In this document: positions 24,200 through 35,819 of the stretch, piece after piece
How positions within the stretch are numbered: position 1 is the first letter of the stretch
Layout of the letters: every line of letters starts with the position of its first letter
Assembly (NCBI GenBank): GCA_024305745.1
Contig: JAHRBS010000003.1
Location: 2,418,001 to 2,482,000, forward strand
Direction of reading: 5' to 3'
DNA: 64,000 nt
Origin: Polyporus tsugae
Lineage: Eukaryota; Basidiomycota; Agaricomycetes; Polyporales; Polyporaceae
Notes under the pieces: model-generated
Seen by the model: only the letters and a program-made list of their open reading frames with translations
Told to the model about the DNA's origin: nothing
Database searches by the model: none
Position numbers and translations under genes: made by a program

Positions 24200-26954
24200 A
24201 TGTCCCTACCATGGCACAAGCGCAAAACTCGTCTAAGCTCCCTCATCGGCGCCGAAGGAGGAGAAGATGCTGAGAGTTCTCTATTGGACCAATTGATGCA
24301 TGGGCAGACAGTCATTGGAAAGACTGGTGAGTAGACAACGTTAATGGGCACGCGCCTCCGACTCAACCGCTCCCTGCAAAGCTAAGACAATCCAAATCGA
24401 CTCTCTGCGTTTCGGCGACGAGGATCTTGACCTTGTCGGTACTCTAGAGTACGGACAATTCGGCGTGGTAAGTCCTCCTGCTCTTATCCTGCGCTTTCGC
24501 TTGGGGCTATATGCAAGGTGGGCTGACGGCTATATCCTGCAGATCGACGTCGTTACCTGCAAACTAGATGGCTGCCTCTATGTCCGCAAGTCGACCGAGA
24601 AGAGGTTTGCTTTGAAGACGCGAGACGTACGTTTCCACTCCCATCTTTTGTGTTTTTTTTTTACCCTTCCCGACCCCTGCCCTTCATAGCAATGCTCGCC
24701 ACAACTGGAACGCGACATCCTTCTCCAAGCCAGAAAGACGGAGTCTCATTGGGCTCCGCATCTCCTCTGCGCATTCCAGACGCCTACTCATCTCAACTTG
24801 GTTATGGACTACGTTGAAGGTGGAACGCTGTGGGATGTGCTAGAGTCAAGTCCTCACGATGGCAAGATCTTAGAGGCCGACCTTCGTTGGTGGGCGCCCC
24901 AGATCGTCAGTGCGATCCACTGGTGCCACTCCCAGGGCTTCGTACACCGGTTCGTTTTGTTCCGCTGTTGGTGCGCGATATTGCATCTCCACTCACCAAC
25001 CTGCCAGTGACATCAAGCCGCACAACTTCGTTCTCACCAGCACCGCCCACGTTCGGCTGATCGACTTCGGTTCGGCTGCCCCGTTACTTCCTCCAGCTGG
25101 TGACGGAAGTCAAACAGTTCCACTGGACCACTGCCTCGTGCCCTGTGGGACATGTGACTACATTTCCCCCGAGATCTTGGAGGCCCATGAACAGGCTCTT
25201 GTGGCATTGGAGATGGACGACGACGAACGGTGGCGGACAGAACACAAGCAACATGGCTACGGTCGCGAGACCGATTGGTGGAGCATGGGTGCCATGTTGT
25301 ATGAGATGGCGTATGGCGTTGCACCGTTCTTTTCAAGAGAGATCCGCCACACATACGTGAAAATCATGGAGCACCATGTAAGTCCCCTCGCCTATCTCGC
25401 CATCGTCTGCATGATTTACTGTGATTACAGAGGTGTCTCAAGTTTGATGCGACTGCCCCGCTCTCTACGCAGTTACAGGACTTCCTTCGTCGGTATGTCA
25501 TTCTGTCTAGCTGTGGTTCTCCTCTGACGTATTGGAAATTGTAGATTGTTGACGAGCGCAGAGCTGAGGCTAGGTCGATGTGATGCACAGGAGCTCAAGA
25601 ATCATTCCTTTTTCTCCGACATACACTTCCACGACCTCCATCTCAGTGGGTGCTCGCCGTGCTCGGCAGACAGCCACTTACTAATGTCATCATAGAAGAG
25701 AAGCCGGCGGACCTGCATATCCCCCAGTTTACATACGCGACCCCTGTCATGCCAACCGCACCCACAGCTATGGACTCCCCGGAGGAGTCCAAATCTCGCG
25801 CTTTTGCCTTCTCAGCCTTATTCCAATCGTCACCTATGACTGCGCCAAGTAGCTCGCAGATGTCCATCGTCCAGGCAACGCCTTCGCATGGTTCGACCCG
25901 TTCTATCCTTCGCGAACAACCCGTCGCAGCTTTCATAGGGTTTTCCTGGGGCCCGCCGAAGGACGCATTCGACAAGACAACATCCTCTAGCCCTCAGCAA
26001 CGCGGGAACCTGAGTACCCCACGGCCGCTTCACCACCTCTTCGCGCCTCCTACGCCATTTGGTCAACTATCGCTGAACAACGTCCAGAGTACTCCGGTCG
26101 GACCCCGCTACCCCTTCGCGACGCCCGTCCGCCCGAACCCACTTACCCCCTTCCAGACGCTGCCCCGCGCAAGCACGGTCCGACGGACCGTCCAGCGGCG
26201 CGTAGTGTCGGACCGTGAAGCGATGAAGCAGCTCGTCGACTGCGTCGGAATGAGCGCACGCAAGAAGGTGCTCGAGAGCGGTCGCAAGCCGCGCATCCTG
26301 CTCCCGGGCTCGAGTATCCGTGGCTCGGGCTCGCTCAAAGAGCTCCGGTTCAACCGCTCCGTCGCCGTTGTGGGCGACGGCGGGATCTCGTTCCGCGTCG
26401 ACCAGGCGTCGCAGCACTCGCACTCGGAGAGCATGCTGGGCGCGTCGATCTTATCAACATCGTCGAGGATATCTGGCATGGGTATGAGCATGGGTCCTGG
26501 CGCTGGTGGCGCGAGCGGGAGCACGACGGGGCTGACGCAGGAGATTATGGTGGAGGACATCAGTTCGGATCTGGATTCGGACGTCCCTCCGAGTCCGAGC
26601 CCTACCCCACGACCGGGCTCTGCGATGTCCATGCTGTCAAGGCGAAGTCAGACGCCGACCGGGTCCTACTTCTTGCGGAGCGGACAGAGCAACTCGCGCT
26701 CTGGGGAAGATGCGAGACGGTCCGTTTCGCCATCGGTCGTGGAGTCCGAGCGGGCACCTTCGCGCGCGGCGCCGTACGAGGACAAGAGCTCGATGAATAT
26801 GTTTATGAAGACGGAGAGCACGTTCTCGTACGAATACCTGGACCAGATGGAGCGGAGGTACAAGCGACTCATGGGCGACATCACGGTCGTGGAGGGGCGT
26901 CTGGACGAGGTGTCGGGGATGATTGTGGTGGAGTCGAGTAGGGCTTCGAGATGA
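24200..26954 (+). CDS. AGC/DMPK-type serine/threonine protein kinase
   Basis: Eight exons: 24200-24326, 24382-24467, 24543-24626, 24690-24949, 25008-25377, 25431-25492, 25545-25645 and 25696-26954. All phases agree, and the last intron holds the branch site TTACTAAT. Predicted product 782 residues. The catalytic domain (about residues 45-360) shows LEYGQFGV as glycine loop, the lysine in RFALK, the glutamate in QLERDIL, the catalytic loop HRDIKPHN (split by an intron after the Arg), DFGSA, GTCDYISPEIL and DWWSMGAMLYEM. NHSFFSDIHF follows, typical of AGC kinases. The order and the DWWS motif fit the DMPK/NDR side of the AGC group. The last 420 residues, in one exon, are Ser/Pro-rich without a known domain, with a short helical stretch EYLDQMERRYKRLM near the end. 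The start is the first ATG giving a continuous frame through exon 1. A decayed copy of the tail is at 0.1-0.9 kb. Confidence 0.9.
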
Positions 26955-28217
26955 AGAGGTAAGGGCGGGAGTGTATAGGTAACTTATACTGATTATTGCG
27001 CTTGTTTATTTTAGACATGTAGATGGTTATGGGATCTAACTGTACTGTAAGATTTGTAGCAAGTACGACGCTGCGTTCCTGCTATCCTTGAAGACGATCG
27101 TGTCGCGCCTGAACGACCATTTAAGCATCCAGGTCCATATCGCGAATGACCAGCCAATACCTATCACTGGCCCAACAATGACCTGTTCAATGTGTTGGAG
27201 GCAGTACTTGCCGTAGCATGGGAAGGAGAGATTAGGAGTTATTATTGTTGGTCTACTAGTACCCGGCTTGTGAAGCTTCGTGTCAACAATCGGTGTGGTC
27301 CGTAGACAGGGGCCGAGGGGGTACGTAGATTTGGAGAGGATTCCTCCTGCTAGTATTACCTTGCGGCTCGCGCTCACTACGTCCACTAGATCCCACATTG
27401 CTACCACCCCGCAACGTCCGCGTGTTGGGACAAAGCAAGCACTGACACGGCATTCTCACGCGTGGCAGTCGACCGCTCTAGGAACAAGGTCTAGAGGAGG
27501 TGCACTGGTAGAGTTTTGTATGGGGATTAGCGTAGGGTCATTGGCTCGCATTGTGGGTTGAGCCGAGCCTCCGGACCCTCGAACGGTACTTGCGCGCCCG
27601 TGCGGCAGAAGCGTCCTTCCAAGTTGGGTGAGAAGCACAATCGATCTACGCCCATAACGGTTAATGGGGGTCCAATGACTGAAGGGGAGCTTCTCTTGGA
27701 AACGGATGCGCATTACCTTCAACTCCCCTGGCGGTGCCGCTCAGCAAACGGGGCCTCTGTCCTCGAGTCACGACCTGCATCGCGAGCTTCGAGGACGGAG
27801 TTGGTTGGCTTTTCCCGCCGTGCTAGCATGACTCGTAGACTACCCGAGAACATCTGTCGTATGGGGCATCTTTCATCCCCTAGGATGTCCGGTAGTTGGG
27901 TTCGGAGCTCGGGCGGGAGTCTTTGGATCCACGCCCTTCAGCTGTGCGCAGCCCGCTTTTCTCCGCCGCGAGATCAACTTCACTTCTTCTCTGGAACACG
28001 GCGCCACAGGCTGTCACGCCGATGTCCCGGCGTGATAGTCATTGATGCACGCGTTCCAGGGCCCCATGTACAGCGTCGCCGTTGAGGCTCAGCGCCGTGT
28101 TTGATATATACTCTAAAGTGGAGCACGCGGCCGGTCAAAGCATTTGCGCTCTTACTCTTCCGCCGCTAGTGCACCATTCATTATCCAGCTCTAATCACTA
28201 ACGACATCGCATCCACA
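26955..28217. other. Spacer before R1, start of the right array
   Basis: After the kinase stop there is no gene. From about 27.2 kb the sequence resembles 38.8-39.9 kb upstream of R4, with shared short blocks such as CGTCCGCGTGT and CACATTCTCACGC-like segments, and weaker echoes upstream of R3 and R5. Around 27570-27720 is a diverged conserved upstream block. Confidence 0.55.
28099..28110 (+). promoter_or_regulatory. TATA-like element of R1
   Basis: GATATATACTC about 118 nt before the R1 ATG, at the same place as GATATATACATC before R4. Confidence 0.45.
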
Positions 28218-30298
28218 ATGGTCGGAATCACTTCTCAACTTGAAGAAGCCGGACAGTTCACCGGGACCATGCCCCTCACAGGCTTTAATATTCAGGGACA
28301 CTCGGTGAACGCGAGCCTGGTACGAGACGTGCCTGCGGAAGTGGTGAGACTACGCCCCTACAAGAACGCATACGCAAAGACTCATTCGTGACATAGCTGA
28401 GGACCGCGGTCATGCACTTCGGAACGCGAGGGCTCTTTGGAAAGGCGACCGGACAACCCAGCACGACAGAGACAACGTGCGCAGGAAGAAGTAGAGGGCA
28501 GCGAAGCCATTGAAGCCCAAGCCCAAGCCCAAGCACCGATTTGACAACAACCCAGGGCGAGGTTGTCTGTCAGTGGGGGTCTCTGAAGGCAACGTAAGTC
28601 AAGCCATGACACTCGCACGAGTCCCAGTTATTCACCTGCTTTGATATAGGCGGATACCCCGCCACCAGTCTCCAACGCTCCCGCGTCCGGGAATGCGGCC
28701 AGCGAGAGTGTCCTTGACCTTTATCTTCCTCCCCACCCTTCCCCTCCGCCCAGCATTGCAATTGCTTCGTCTCCGTCAGCACACTCCACCCACGGCGAAC
28801 AGACACTCCCCCTCCCCGCAGAATACCGGCTGTTCTACGAGAAGTCGCTGTACTCGCGCCCTAAGACCCTACCTAGCGCGTTAGGGTCGGACGGCGCGCT
28901 CGCAGTGTTCACGGTCCCCGAGGGTCCCAACAGCCAGATCCCTACTTCTTCCAGCCACTTCGATACACCAGACGCGGCATATCCTTGGGGCAGCTCACCG
29001 ACGACCACAGGTCTCTGCGCCGAGGGAACCTACCCAACAAGCGTCCTCACCCATCCCGCCATCGATCCCTTTCCGCAATGCGACGCATCCGTCAACCCAG
29101 GCTACACGCCTCTCGATAAGAGGTATGCCCCGCCGGTGTGGACATCGGCCGGGTATATGGTTGATACACCCCTCCCTACCGAGCTGCTCAGGGGTCGCGG
29201 AATCGTCGACGCATCAAAGAGCGAACCAGGATTCATCTGGGAGGCGAACGCAGAAATGCACCTCGCTACCAGGGCCGAGCAGACCCCCAACGCCTTCGCC
29301 GGCGACGGAAACGCGAACACAGACGTTCCCATCTCGGAGACCTTCCCCACACAAGGCCAGTTTCTCCGCGAGAAGAGACCGCGCTCGCGCTACGATGCCC
29401 CACTAGATACGCCAAGGTCATACCATCCATTCACAAGATTTGCGGACCCCGAAGGTCCGAGCAACCAGGTCCCTTCTCTTAGCGATTTTTATGCGCTAGG
29501 CGCGGCGTATCCCTGGCACAGCTCGCAAGCGACTGCAGAACTCTACGCCAACGGGACCGGTACCACTGCCGTCGCTACCTGTCCAGCCATCGCTCCTTCC
29601 CCGCCACGAGACGCATCTCATATCCAGGACTACACGCCTCTCGACAATGGGTACGCCGCGTCTATGTAGTGGAGCTCGGCTAGGCATGAGCGCGAAGGCT
29701 TGATCAGTCCACCTCCGACTGCATACCCCGTATATCCCGCTTCCCTATCGCTCGCCGCCGCATTCAACCGGTATTCACTAGGCAACGACATGCAGACACG
29801 CGTCTCGACCATCCCGTCAGACGGGCTTGCAAACGCTCTCATCGATCACTACGTGTCCTCCCTCCGCCTCCAGGCTCCTATGTCAAGGCATGCTTTTATC
29901 CAACGAGCCGATTGGAAGTTGCCGGATCGACAAGCCCACCTGAGGTCATGTGGCCGATGGTCCCAGAACCCCACCTCGCTACTGTGGCCGATCAGACCCC
30001 CAACGGTTACGCCTTCCACTGCGGTGGAGCCAGCGTCGGCGTGAACGTCCTCGCTAACGCAAGCCTCCCATCCACTGACTCTATCCGAGAGAGCGAGACC
30101 CATTACACCCACATCTTCGAGGGGTGCTTGGACGCATACAGCCTGTTGTGGGCGCCCCCAATGCCTCCCAAGGAGCACGTCTACGTCGGCTTCGCGAGAG
30201 GACAGTGGGACGACGGCGCGTATTCGACCGCGTCGTGGTCCCGCTGTCCTGCGGGTCCTGTATTTGCGTATCCCTTTCATGGGGTAGGCAGCCGCTAA
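28218..30298 (+). pseudogene. Array family gene R1, degenerate
   Basis: Exon 1 (28218-28343) encodes an R4-like start with FTGTMPLTGFNIQGHSV, and intron borders resemble those of R4 (exon 2 from 28397, exon 3 from about 28650). In exon 2 the R4-like peptide QHDRDNVRRKK runs into a stop after a shift of frame. Exon 3 survives as separate frames: 28905-29669, holding an internal duplication (DAAYPWGSS/GAAYPWHSS and GYTPLDKRYA/DYTPLDNGYA), then 29912-30298, ending with THIFEGCLDAYSLLW, a decayed form of the family C-terminus. Several independent lesions mean it cannot make the full protein. Confidence 0.8.
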
Positions 30299-30318
30299 TT
30301 ATACTCTACCTATATTCA
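30294..30318 (+). other. 3' tag of unit R1
   Basis: TAATTATACTCTACCTATA at the last stop codon. The hairpin arm reads TAATCTATACCCTACCTATA. Confidence 0.75.
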
Positions 30319-30644
30319 CTGTAGGGGAGCTGTCACGAGCGACAACCTCTACAAAGCACTGCATCAACACTTCCGAGTCCCGGGACAAAGAACTTTCCGA
30401 GGACCCATAGAACAGAATTCTTCATGGCGCACGCCTCGTTCCGAATTACGAATCTACAACCTGGCGTAGTACTCACCTTTCCCCCTCCGTAGTTCGTTTG
30501 GTTTGTTCAATAAATTGTATGCGTCACTTCGATCGCGCCGATTCGGCCTTGATCTCTCTGCGGTGCAGTCCATCAAGTTGATGTTGGCGAGTTCGGGATA
30601 GTTCTGTAATGGTGAGTGTCCTGAATCGGTTTTACGATTGAATT

Positions 30645-30688
30645 GCTATGGGCAGGGTATAGATGCTAATCTATACCCTACCTATAAC
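30645..30688. repeat. Hairpin of unit R1 (44 nt)
   Basis: GCTATGGG...ACCTATAAC, with the uninterrupted inner stem GGGTATAGAT/ATCTATACCC. The 3' arm repeats the R1 tag, 327 nt upstream, although the gene itself is decayed. Confidence 0.8.
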
Positions 30689-31719
30689 ATGCCCATCGTG
30701 TGCGATTGCGAGAACGAAATAGTAAAGGGTCGATGATAACAGGAATAAGATGGACAGGTTAAGCTGAACCGTAGCAGCGCATGAGATTGATCGGCGACCA
30801 GTGCGCGACTGTGCACGAGCCGCGACAATTTTCGAGGCTGGGGAAAGTCGATCGGGATGATCGATAAGCTCTGCTTCTCATATTGAACTCCCACGAGCAC
30901 TGGTACCGTCGAGTTCACTAAACGTACCATCTTTGCAGTCACTGCTCTCAATTCAGTATGCGTATGCCATGGAATTCATGCTGCATATAGGTCCTTAGTG
31001 GAAGGGCTGGAAGGAGGCCAATCATGACCGTAACATGCTCTGTTTGAACTTTCAACGGATCGACCTCAAGGTGAGTGGTACTCCCGATTAGGCAGCCTTT
31101 GTAGTTCGTTCTCCGAGCGCCTACCGCGACTCTTGCGAGCCACTCAAAACCCACCCTTAAAAATATGCCTCTGCCTATCCTGCTTAAAATCAATAAGCAG
31201 TGTTGAAGTGTGATTGACGGCAAATCCACCCAGGAGGGTGCAGGTAGACGGGACGGGGAACCTGAACGGGGCAGTTCAAGTCCAACCCAAAGAATCGGAC
31301 ATGCGACAAATGATATGTAGTGTTCGACACCACATGCAACATCCAGATAGACTGGAAGGAGGATAATTGAGCATCTGACAGTAACTGAGAGGTTCGACGG
31401 ACTCAACCCTGGAATTCCTCTCCACCAGGACGATCGCCGCCGCCTATGATTAAGTTTAAGTCATAGCCTATCAAAATTGGGTTTGGCAAATCATGCTCCC
31501 CTCTTCTTCGCTGTTCCGTCGATGTCGGTTGACATGTTGACATATACATATTGCGTGCCACGCTGATGGAGGGATACATCCGCAAGCACCGCTAAAACAT
31601 AAGATAAAAAAAAGGTGATTCTTGCGCCGTGGCAAGACAGCTTACTCTGACTCACAACGGGTAAATATTGATGATAATACGGCCCACAACTTGTCGCAGT
31701 GCCGCCAGTCGCATCAGAA
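30689..31719. other. Spacer between units R1 and R2
   Basis: No gene seen. The inverted similarity to L3 begins near 31560. Confidence 0.5.
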
Positions 31720-31940
31720 TCGTGTCCCGTGTCAGCGCAGTTCATATCCGGCAGCCACCGTGAAACCGCCGATTGCTTTGTCCAGGTGCCGCCACTTGCC
31801 AGGGTCTCTTCGAAGCTGTCCGATCCACGCGCCCCCGTGCGAACAAGCAAACGGGGGTGTTCGCTTGTCGACCCCAATCCAAAAACTCTGCTTTTGGTCC
31901 GATAAGTACGGGCAGCCTTGCCCAAAATCTGTATTTCAAC
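31720..31940 (+). promoter_or_regulatory. Conserved promoter block of unit R2
   Basis: Contains CCGATTGCTTTGTCCAGGTG near 31772, about 300 nt before the ATG. Close inverted copy of the L3 block. Confidence 0.6.
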
Positions 31941-32068
31941 GTTGAGCGTTCGTCGTAAGTCCAACTCCAACCACCACTCCTTGAACCATCCCCACTCCGC
32001 CCCCTTCAACAAACCTCATCGCTCTATCACTTATTCACCCATCCCAACCCACTCCACTCCCCATCCCA

Positions 32069-33829
32069 ATGGTCTCCAAGAAGTCCCTCAAAGTAAAGAA
32101 GAGTGTCAAGACCAGATCCGGTGTGGACCGGCTCCGACAGAAAAATAGACCCCCACCTAAAATCAGGGAAATGGTCGGGGATGACGAGAAGGTGAGTGTG
32201 CCCATTTCTCCTTCTCAATGTCAACACATCTCAACCCTCTTGGTAGTTTCTCAACCTCTTTCCATCATACGGGATGTTCGAGCTGGGACGTCAGGCCAAG
32301 CCTCTCTCGCCGGAGGCGGAGCGGTTGTACCTGGTTCGGAAAGAGCGCGAGAAGGAGGCGAAAGAGGCCGGTGCAAAGCAGATGGGGTCTGGTGTTGGCG
32401 GAAGCAGAGGCCCGGCCAAGGGTGCGACGAGAAAACAGGCGAAAGGGAGGAAGAGCGTGAGTTTCACTCCACAATCACCTCAGCATCTACTGACAAGACC
32501 GACGTGCCGTCGCGACAGTCGCCTTCAAGTCGCACTCTGCCACCTATTTTCTCCGACGCCACGACCGTCCTCCACCCCTCGACGACAGTGATGGCCAGTG
32601 GCGAGCCTGCGCCCACTGCATCGGCCCCTCAACTTCAAGGGGCGTACCATACCTGGTCCATCTTCGACCCCCCCGCCCCGCCAATGCCGGTCGACCAACA
32701 TCTCTCTACGGCACCGGCGGACACCGTCGATGACCCCTCCTACTATCCACCACCAGCACCGACGGACGTGCATGAGCAGCACGCCGCAGACTACTCCAAC
32801 GTCCAGGTCCAATGGCCATCCCCATCCGCCACCACCGTCTCGCCTAGCCCCAGCCCAGACTCGACGTATGTGGCGGACAGCGCCTACTACGCCGCCCACT
32901 CTCCCGCAACCACACCGGATCTGGAGATAGACCACGGGACCCCTTCGACGGGCTGGTCACTGCCGCCACCAGCATTCTGGTCGGAGAACCCAGGAGTGAA
33001 CACGGCGCCGCCGTCCGCGCACATCGTGTCCGGGTTCAATCCGGCCATGGCGGCCGCACGGGACAGCGGAAGGAGCGTGCAGTCCTTCAACGCCGTTTAC
33101 CAGGACTTTTTCGTCCGTCGTTCCTTGGACAATCACCACTCCAGCGGTCAAGTGCTGGCTCCAGTGCTTAGCAGGCCCTACACCGACACACGCCGCAGCA
33201 GCTATTCAACGGCGACCATCTCCATCGCCAACACCTTCGGAACGACCGGGGGCCATGGCACCGCAGAGCGAGATCCTCGCGGCATGCGCCAAATGTCAGT
33301 TGCAGCCCATGTGGCCCAGCCTGAAGGCAGCGAACCCAACGGCTGGTCCGCCCCGCCTTCTGTTGCTGCGCATGCCGATCGTGAGCGATCGGACCACGTC
33401 GAGAGTGCCACGAACGACGCATACGCATACATGCAGGACGTCTCAGTCGAGTCCCCTCCCGTGGCGCCGGCGGCGACCTACGACATCCACCCGTCTCTGC
33501 CCACTCGGCAGAGCTCGTACTCGGAGCTCGCGCAGGCCCTGCAGTACCCTCCCGAATGTTTCACCGACAGCTACGCGTCGTCGAGCACGGACAGCCAAGC
33601 GACAACTCCCCGTACCACCGCGCCGTCCCTGGACGTTCATCCCTCTGGTATTGGTTCGAGCATCTACTCCCCGAGCCAGGTCCCCTTCGCTCCGCTGTAC
33701 CCAGCAGACACCCCCATCAGCGAGGAGGAATGCGCCCGCATCTTCCAGGAGTGCTTCGACGATAACGAGCGCTTGCTGTCGAAAATCTCGTCGTTACTCC
33801 TCGACATGGAGTTCGCGACGGGAGAGTGA
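32069..33829 (+). CDS. Array family protein R2, intact
   Basis: Exons 32069-32191, 32247-32456 and 32519-33829, introns 55 and 62 nt, phase 0, 547 residues. The frame of exon 1 happens to stay open through both introns into exon 3, but splicing is supported. The exon 2 frame (FLNLFPSYG, QAKPLSPEAERLYLVRKER) matches the other family members, and the donor and acceptor positions are shared. The product has a basic N-terminus (VSKKSLKVKKSVKTR), a Pro/Ser/Tyr-rich middle, SYSELAQALQYPP, and ISEEECARIFQECFDDNER followed by LLSKISSLLLDMEFATGE at the C-terminus. It is the intact counterpart of L3. Function is unknown. Confidence 0.8.
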   Translation: MVSKKSLKVKKSVKTRSGVDRLRQKNRPPPKIREMVGDDEKVSVPISPSQCQHISTLLVVSQPLSIIRDVRAGTSGQASLAGGGAVVPGSERAREGGERGRCKADGVWCWRKQRPGQGCDEKTGEREEEREFHSTITSASTDKTDVPSRQSPSSRTLPPIFSDATTVLHPSTTVMASGEPAPTASAPQLQGAYHTWSIFDPPAPPMPVDQHLSTAPADTVDDPSYYPPPAPTDVHEQHAADYSNVQVQWPSPSATTVSPSPSPDSTYVADSAYYAAHSPATTPDLEIDHGTPSTGWSLPPPAFWSENPGVNTAPPSAHIVSGFNPAMAAARDSGRSVQSFNAVYQDFFVRRSLDNHHSSGQVLAPVLSRPYTDTRRSSYSTATISIANTFGTTGGHGTAERDPRGMRQMSVAAHVAQPEGSEPNGWSAPPSVAAHADRERSDHVESATNDAYAYMQDVSVESPPVAPAATYDIHPSLPTRQSSYSELAQALQYPPECFTDSYASSSTDSQATTPRTTAPSLDVHPSGIGSSIYSPSQVPFAPLYPADTPISEEECARIFQECFDDNERLLSKISSLLLDMEFATGE

Positions 33830-33900
33830 GGCGCCAGTGTGCGGCTTCATGGGCGACTGCAGTTGTCACCTACCGGCAACGTCGACATTGCCGGTACCTT

Positions 33901-33934
33901 AATCCGAGTTATATTACCTATATAAACCACCGAA
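33901..33934 (+). other. 3' tag of unit R2
   Basis: GAGTTATATTACCTATATA, about 70-100 nt after the stop. It matches the first R2 hairpin (AAGTTATCTTACCTATAGC), with similarity continuing to ACC...CCGAA. It does not match the L3 tag, although the genes are nearly identical. Confidence 0.8.
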
Positions 33935-34014
33935 CGTTCGCCCCAGAGAACATCCTCAGAATCGACCCATGCCGGTGTCCAAACTGAGGGTTGATCTCGG
34001 GCAGAACCAAAAGA

Positions 34015-34061
34015 CTGATGCTTCTCCATCCCAGCAGTAGACATATTTGCGATGTACTCAC
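34015..34061 (-). other. Candidate antisense intron, unit R2 (47 nt)
   Basis: On the minus strand, donor GAG|GTGAGTACATC and acceptor AAGCATCAG, followed by TCTTTTGGTTCTGCCCGAG. The same exon start follows the L1 intron (TCTTTTGGTCCTGTCCGAG). Confidence 0.55.
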
Positions 34062-34146
34062 CTCTGTTCCCTAAGTCCAAATATCTTCAATGTATCCATT
34101 TCCATTCGAATGATAGTCTCTGGGTGGTACCGCGCGCAAATGACCT

Positions 34147-34192
34147 GCTATGGGCAAGAGAGCTTGACATTCCAAGTTATCTTACCTATAGC
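34147..34192. repeat. First hairpin of unit R2 (46 nt)
   Basis: GCTATGGG...ACCTATAGC. The 3' arm repeats the R2 tag 213 nt upstream. Confidence 0.85.
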
Positions 34193-34588
34193 AAACCATT
34201 CCGAATGCGAGTGCAATATCTGCATATCCAGTTGACTTCATCGGGAGGTCCATGGCGATTGGCGGGTAAGTTGTGTGTTTCGGTCAGGAGATGGCTGCCA
34301 TCGATGCGCCAGGAGGTGATGCCAATCGCCTACGGTCGTCCGGTCGCGAGTCCAAAAATCGCCTGTACGAGAAAATCAAGGAGAGCGAATGAAAGCCAGT
34401 GACAAGGTAGTGAACGCCAATGCGCAAGATGGTGAGGTAGAGTGTATGAGTCTGCCGATCTCCTTGAAAAGACCAATCAGAAGTTTGTGTGGCCAGCTGG
34501 CATCGGATATGGGCGTCTCGCTTCCTCGTTTTGGTGAACTGTCACGTCTCCTCGGAGCCACAGCGGAAGGGTCGCGTGCAAATGAACC

Positions 34589-34634
34589 GCTATGGGTAAG
34601 AAGTTTGATAATTTCAAGCTTCCTTACCCATAGC
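34589..34634. repeat. Second hairpin of unit R2 (46 nt)
   Basis: GCTATGGGTAAG...CTTACCCATAGC, a 12-bp perfect outer stem. Arm and flank resemble the L3 hairpin, not the R2 tag. It is the only extra hairpin in the window. Confidence 0.85.
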
Positions 34635-35389
34635 AAACCATCCAAGTACGACTGCCATGCGAACATGTCAAGCGCGCTGGGGGTCGCAGGATCTGGCGGT
34701 CCCGACTCCTCGCATGCGGTGGAGTCCGAGTATTGATTGTACGAAGAAGTCCTTGAATACCGTGAAAGAAAGGCAGTGACGAGCATCGATGAGCGGTGGA
34801 AGGAGGCTGGATGCGATCAATCTTAAATCTCTCAGGCAGTGGCCAAGTTCTTGTCTTGGGCGTCTCGACTACCTGTTCTGGTGAACTCCCACGGGGACTC
34901 ACTGGCAAGTACTCAATGCTGAGCTCTTTTGTCACGAAGATCGGACTAAAGCTGGCACTTATCATCTTACGATGTCGTCAACTCCGACGCTCTCTCTCAT
35001 GGATGAACTTTACCAGTAAGGTGAATATGAAATGATTACACTACTGTTTTAGTACGGGATTTGATACCACCACCGCCCGGCCAGGCCGGCCGCCGACGGT
35101 TTGAAGACCAGCAGCCCATCACTGTGTCCTAGGATTGTGAAGCTCCATGTCGAAAATTATTGACAGAAGCCGAAAGGGTCCGTAGACCCCGAGAGCACTC
35201 CTCATGCTATTTTGCGCTCACTCTGCATATCGGACCCTCCACTACATCCAAACGTCCGCATGTTGCGGCAGAGCACACATTAACAGCGCAATTTCACGCA
35301 CAGAAGACCCATGGTATGAAAGAGTCACGCTACCTCTAATCCTGAGCCCTGCGATTCCCACAGCGCCATTCGTCCGTGCTGCGGCCCCC
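34635..35389. other. Spacer between units R2 and R3
   Basis: Unit-end element near 34783-34880 (CATCGATGAGCGGTGG, then GGGCGTCTCG). From about 35050 the start of the R3 unit resembles 43.0-43.2 kb (GAAGACCAGCAGCCCATCAC, CTCTGCATATCGGACC). No gene. Confidence 0.5.
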
Positions 35390-35600
35390 TCGAGCTCAGC
35401 CTCGAGTCATACGCCACGTCGATCTGTACCCGGACGCATGTGCAGCAGTAGGTTACGTCGAGTCGGAGAGACTAAGCGAGGAGCACAAGGACTACATACC
35501 TGAAACGGTTACTGAGGGACCCCACGGGAGGAACGGCTTCTGGTGGAAATGGGTGAGCGTTTTCCCGAGCCAGGCCGAGTTGTGCGACCCGGCCGAAATC
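35390..35600 (+). repeat. Conserved upstream block of unit R3
   Basis: The plus strand encodes VDLYPDACAAVGYVESERL, identical to the L2 reading, then diverges with a frame change. Confidence 0.5.
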
Positions 35601-35819
35601 GTGCGTGGGTACCTCACATTTTCACCTAGGTAATCTCCTAGAGAGCACGATAATTTCTTCATGCACGGGTGCATGACACGGATTCCGAGGGTACAATGTA
35701 CGTCGCACTCGTCGAGGAAAATGGACGGACAGATTATGAACTTGAACTTGTATGCTTGTCAGCGCCGTCAACCAGATTCTCCTCCCACCCAAGGCTTGCT
35801 ACGCTCACAAACTGTGCGG

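Noticed and set aside
26067..26632. Long minus-strand frames opposite the kinase tail
   Set aside because: They mirror the GC-rich coding exon of the kinase on the other strand and have no independent support.
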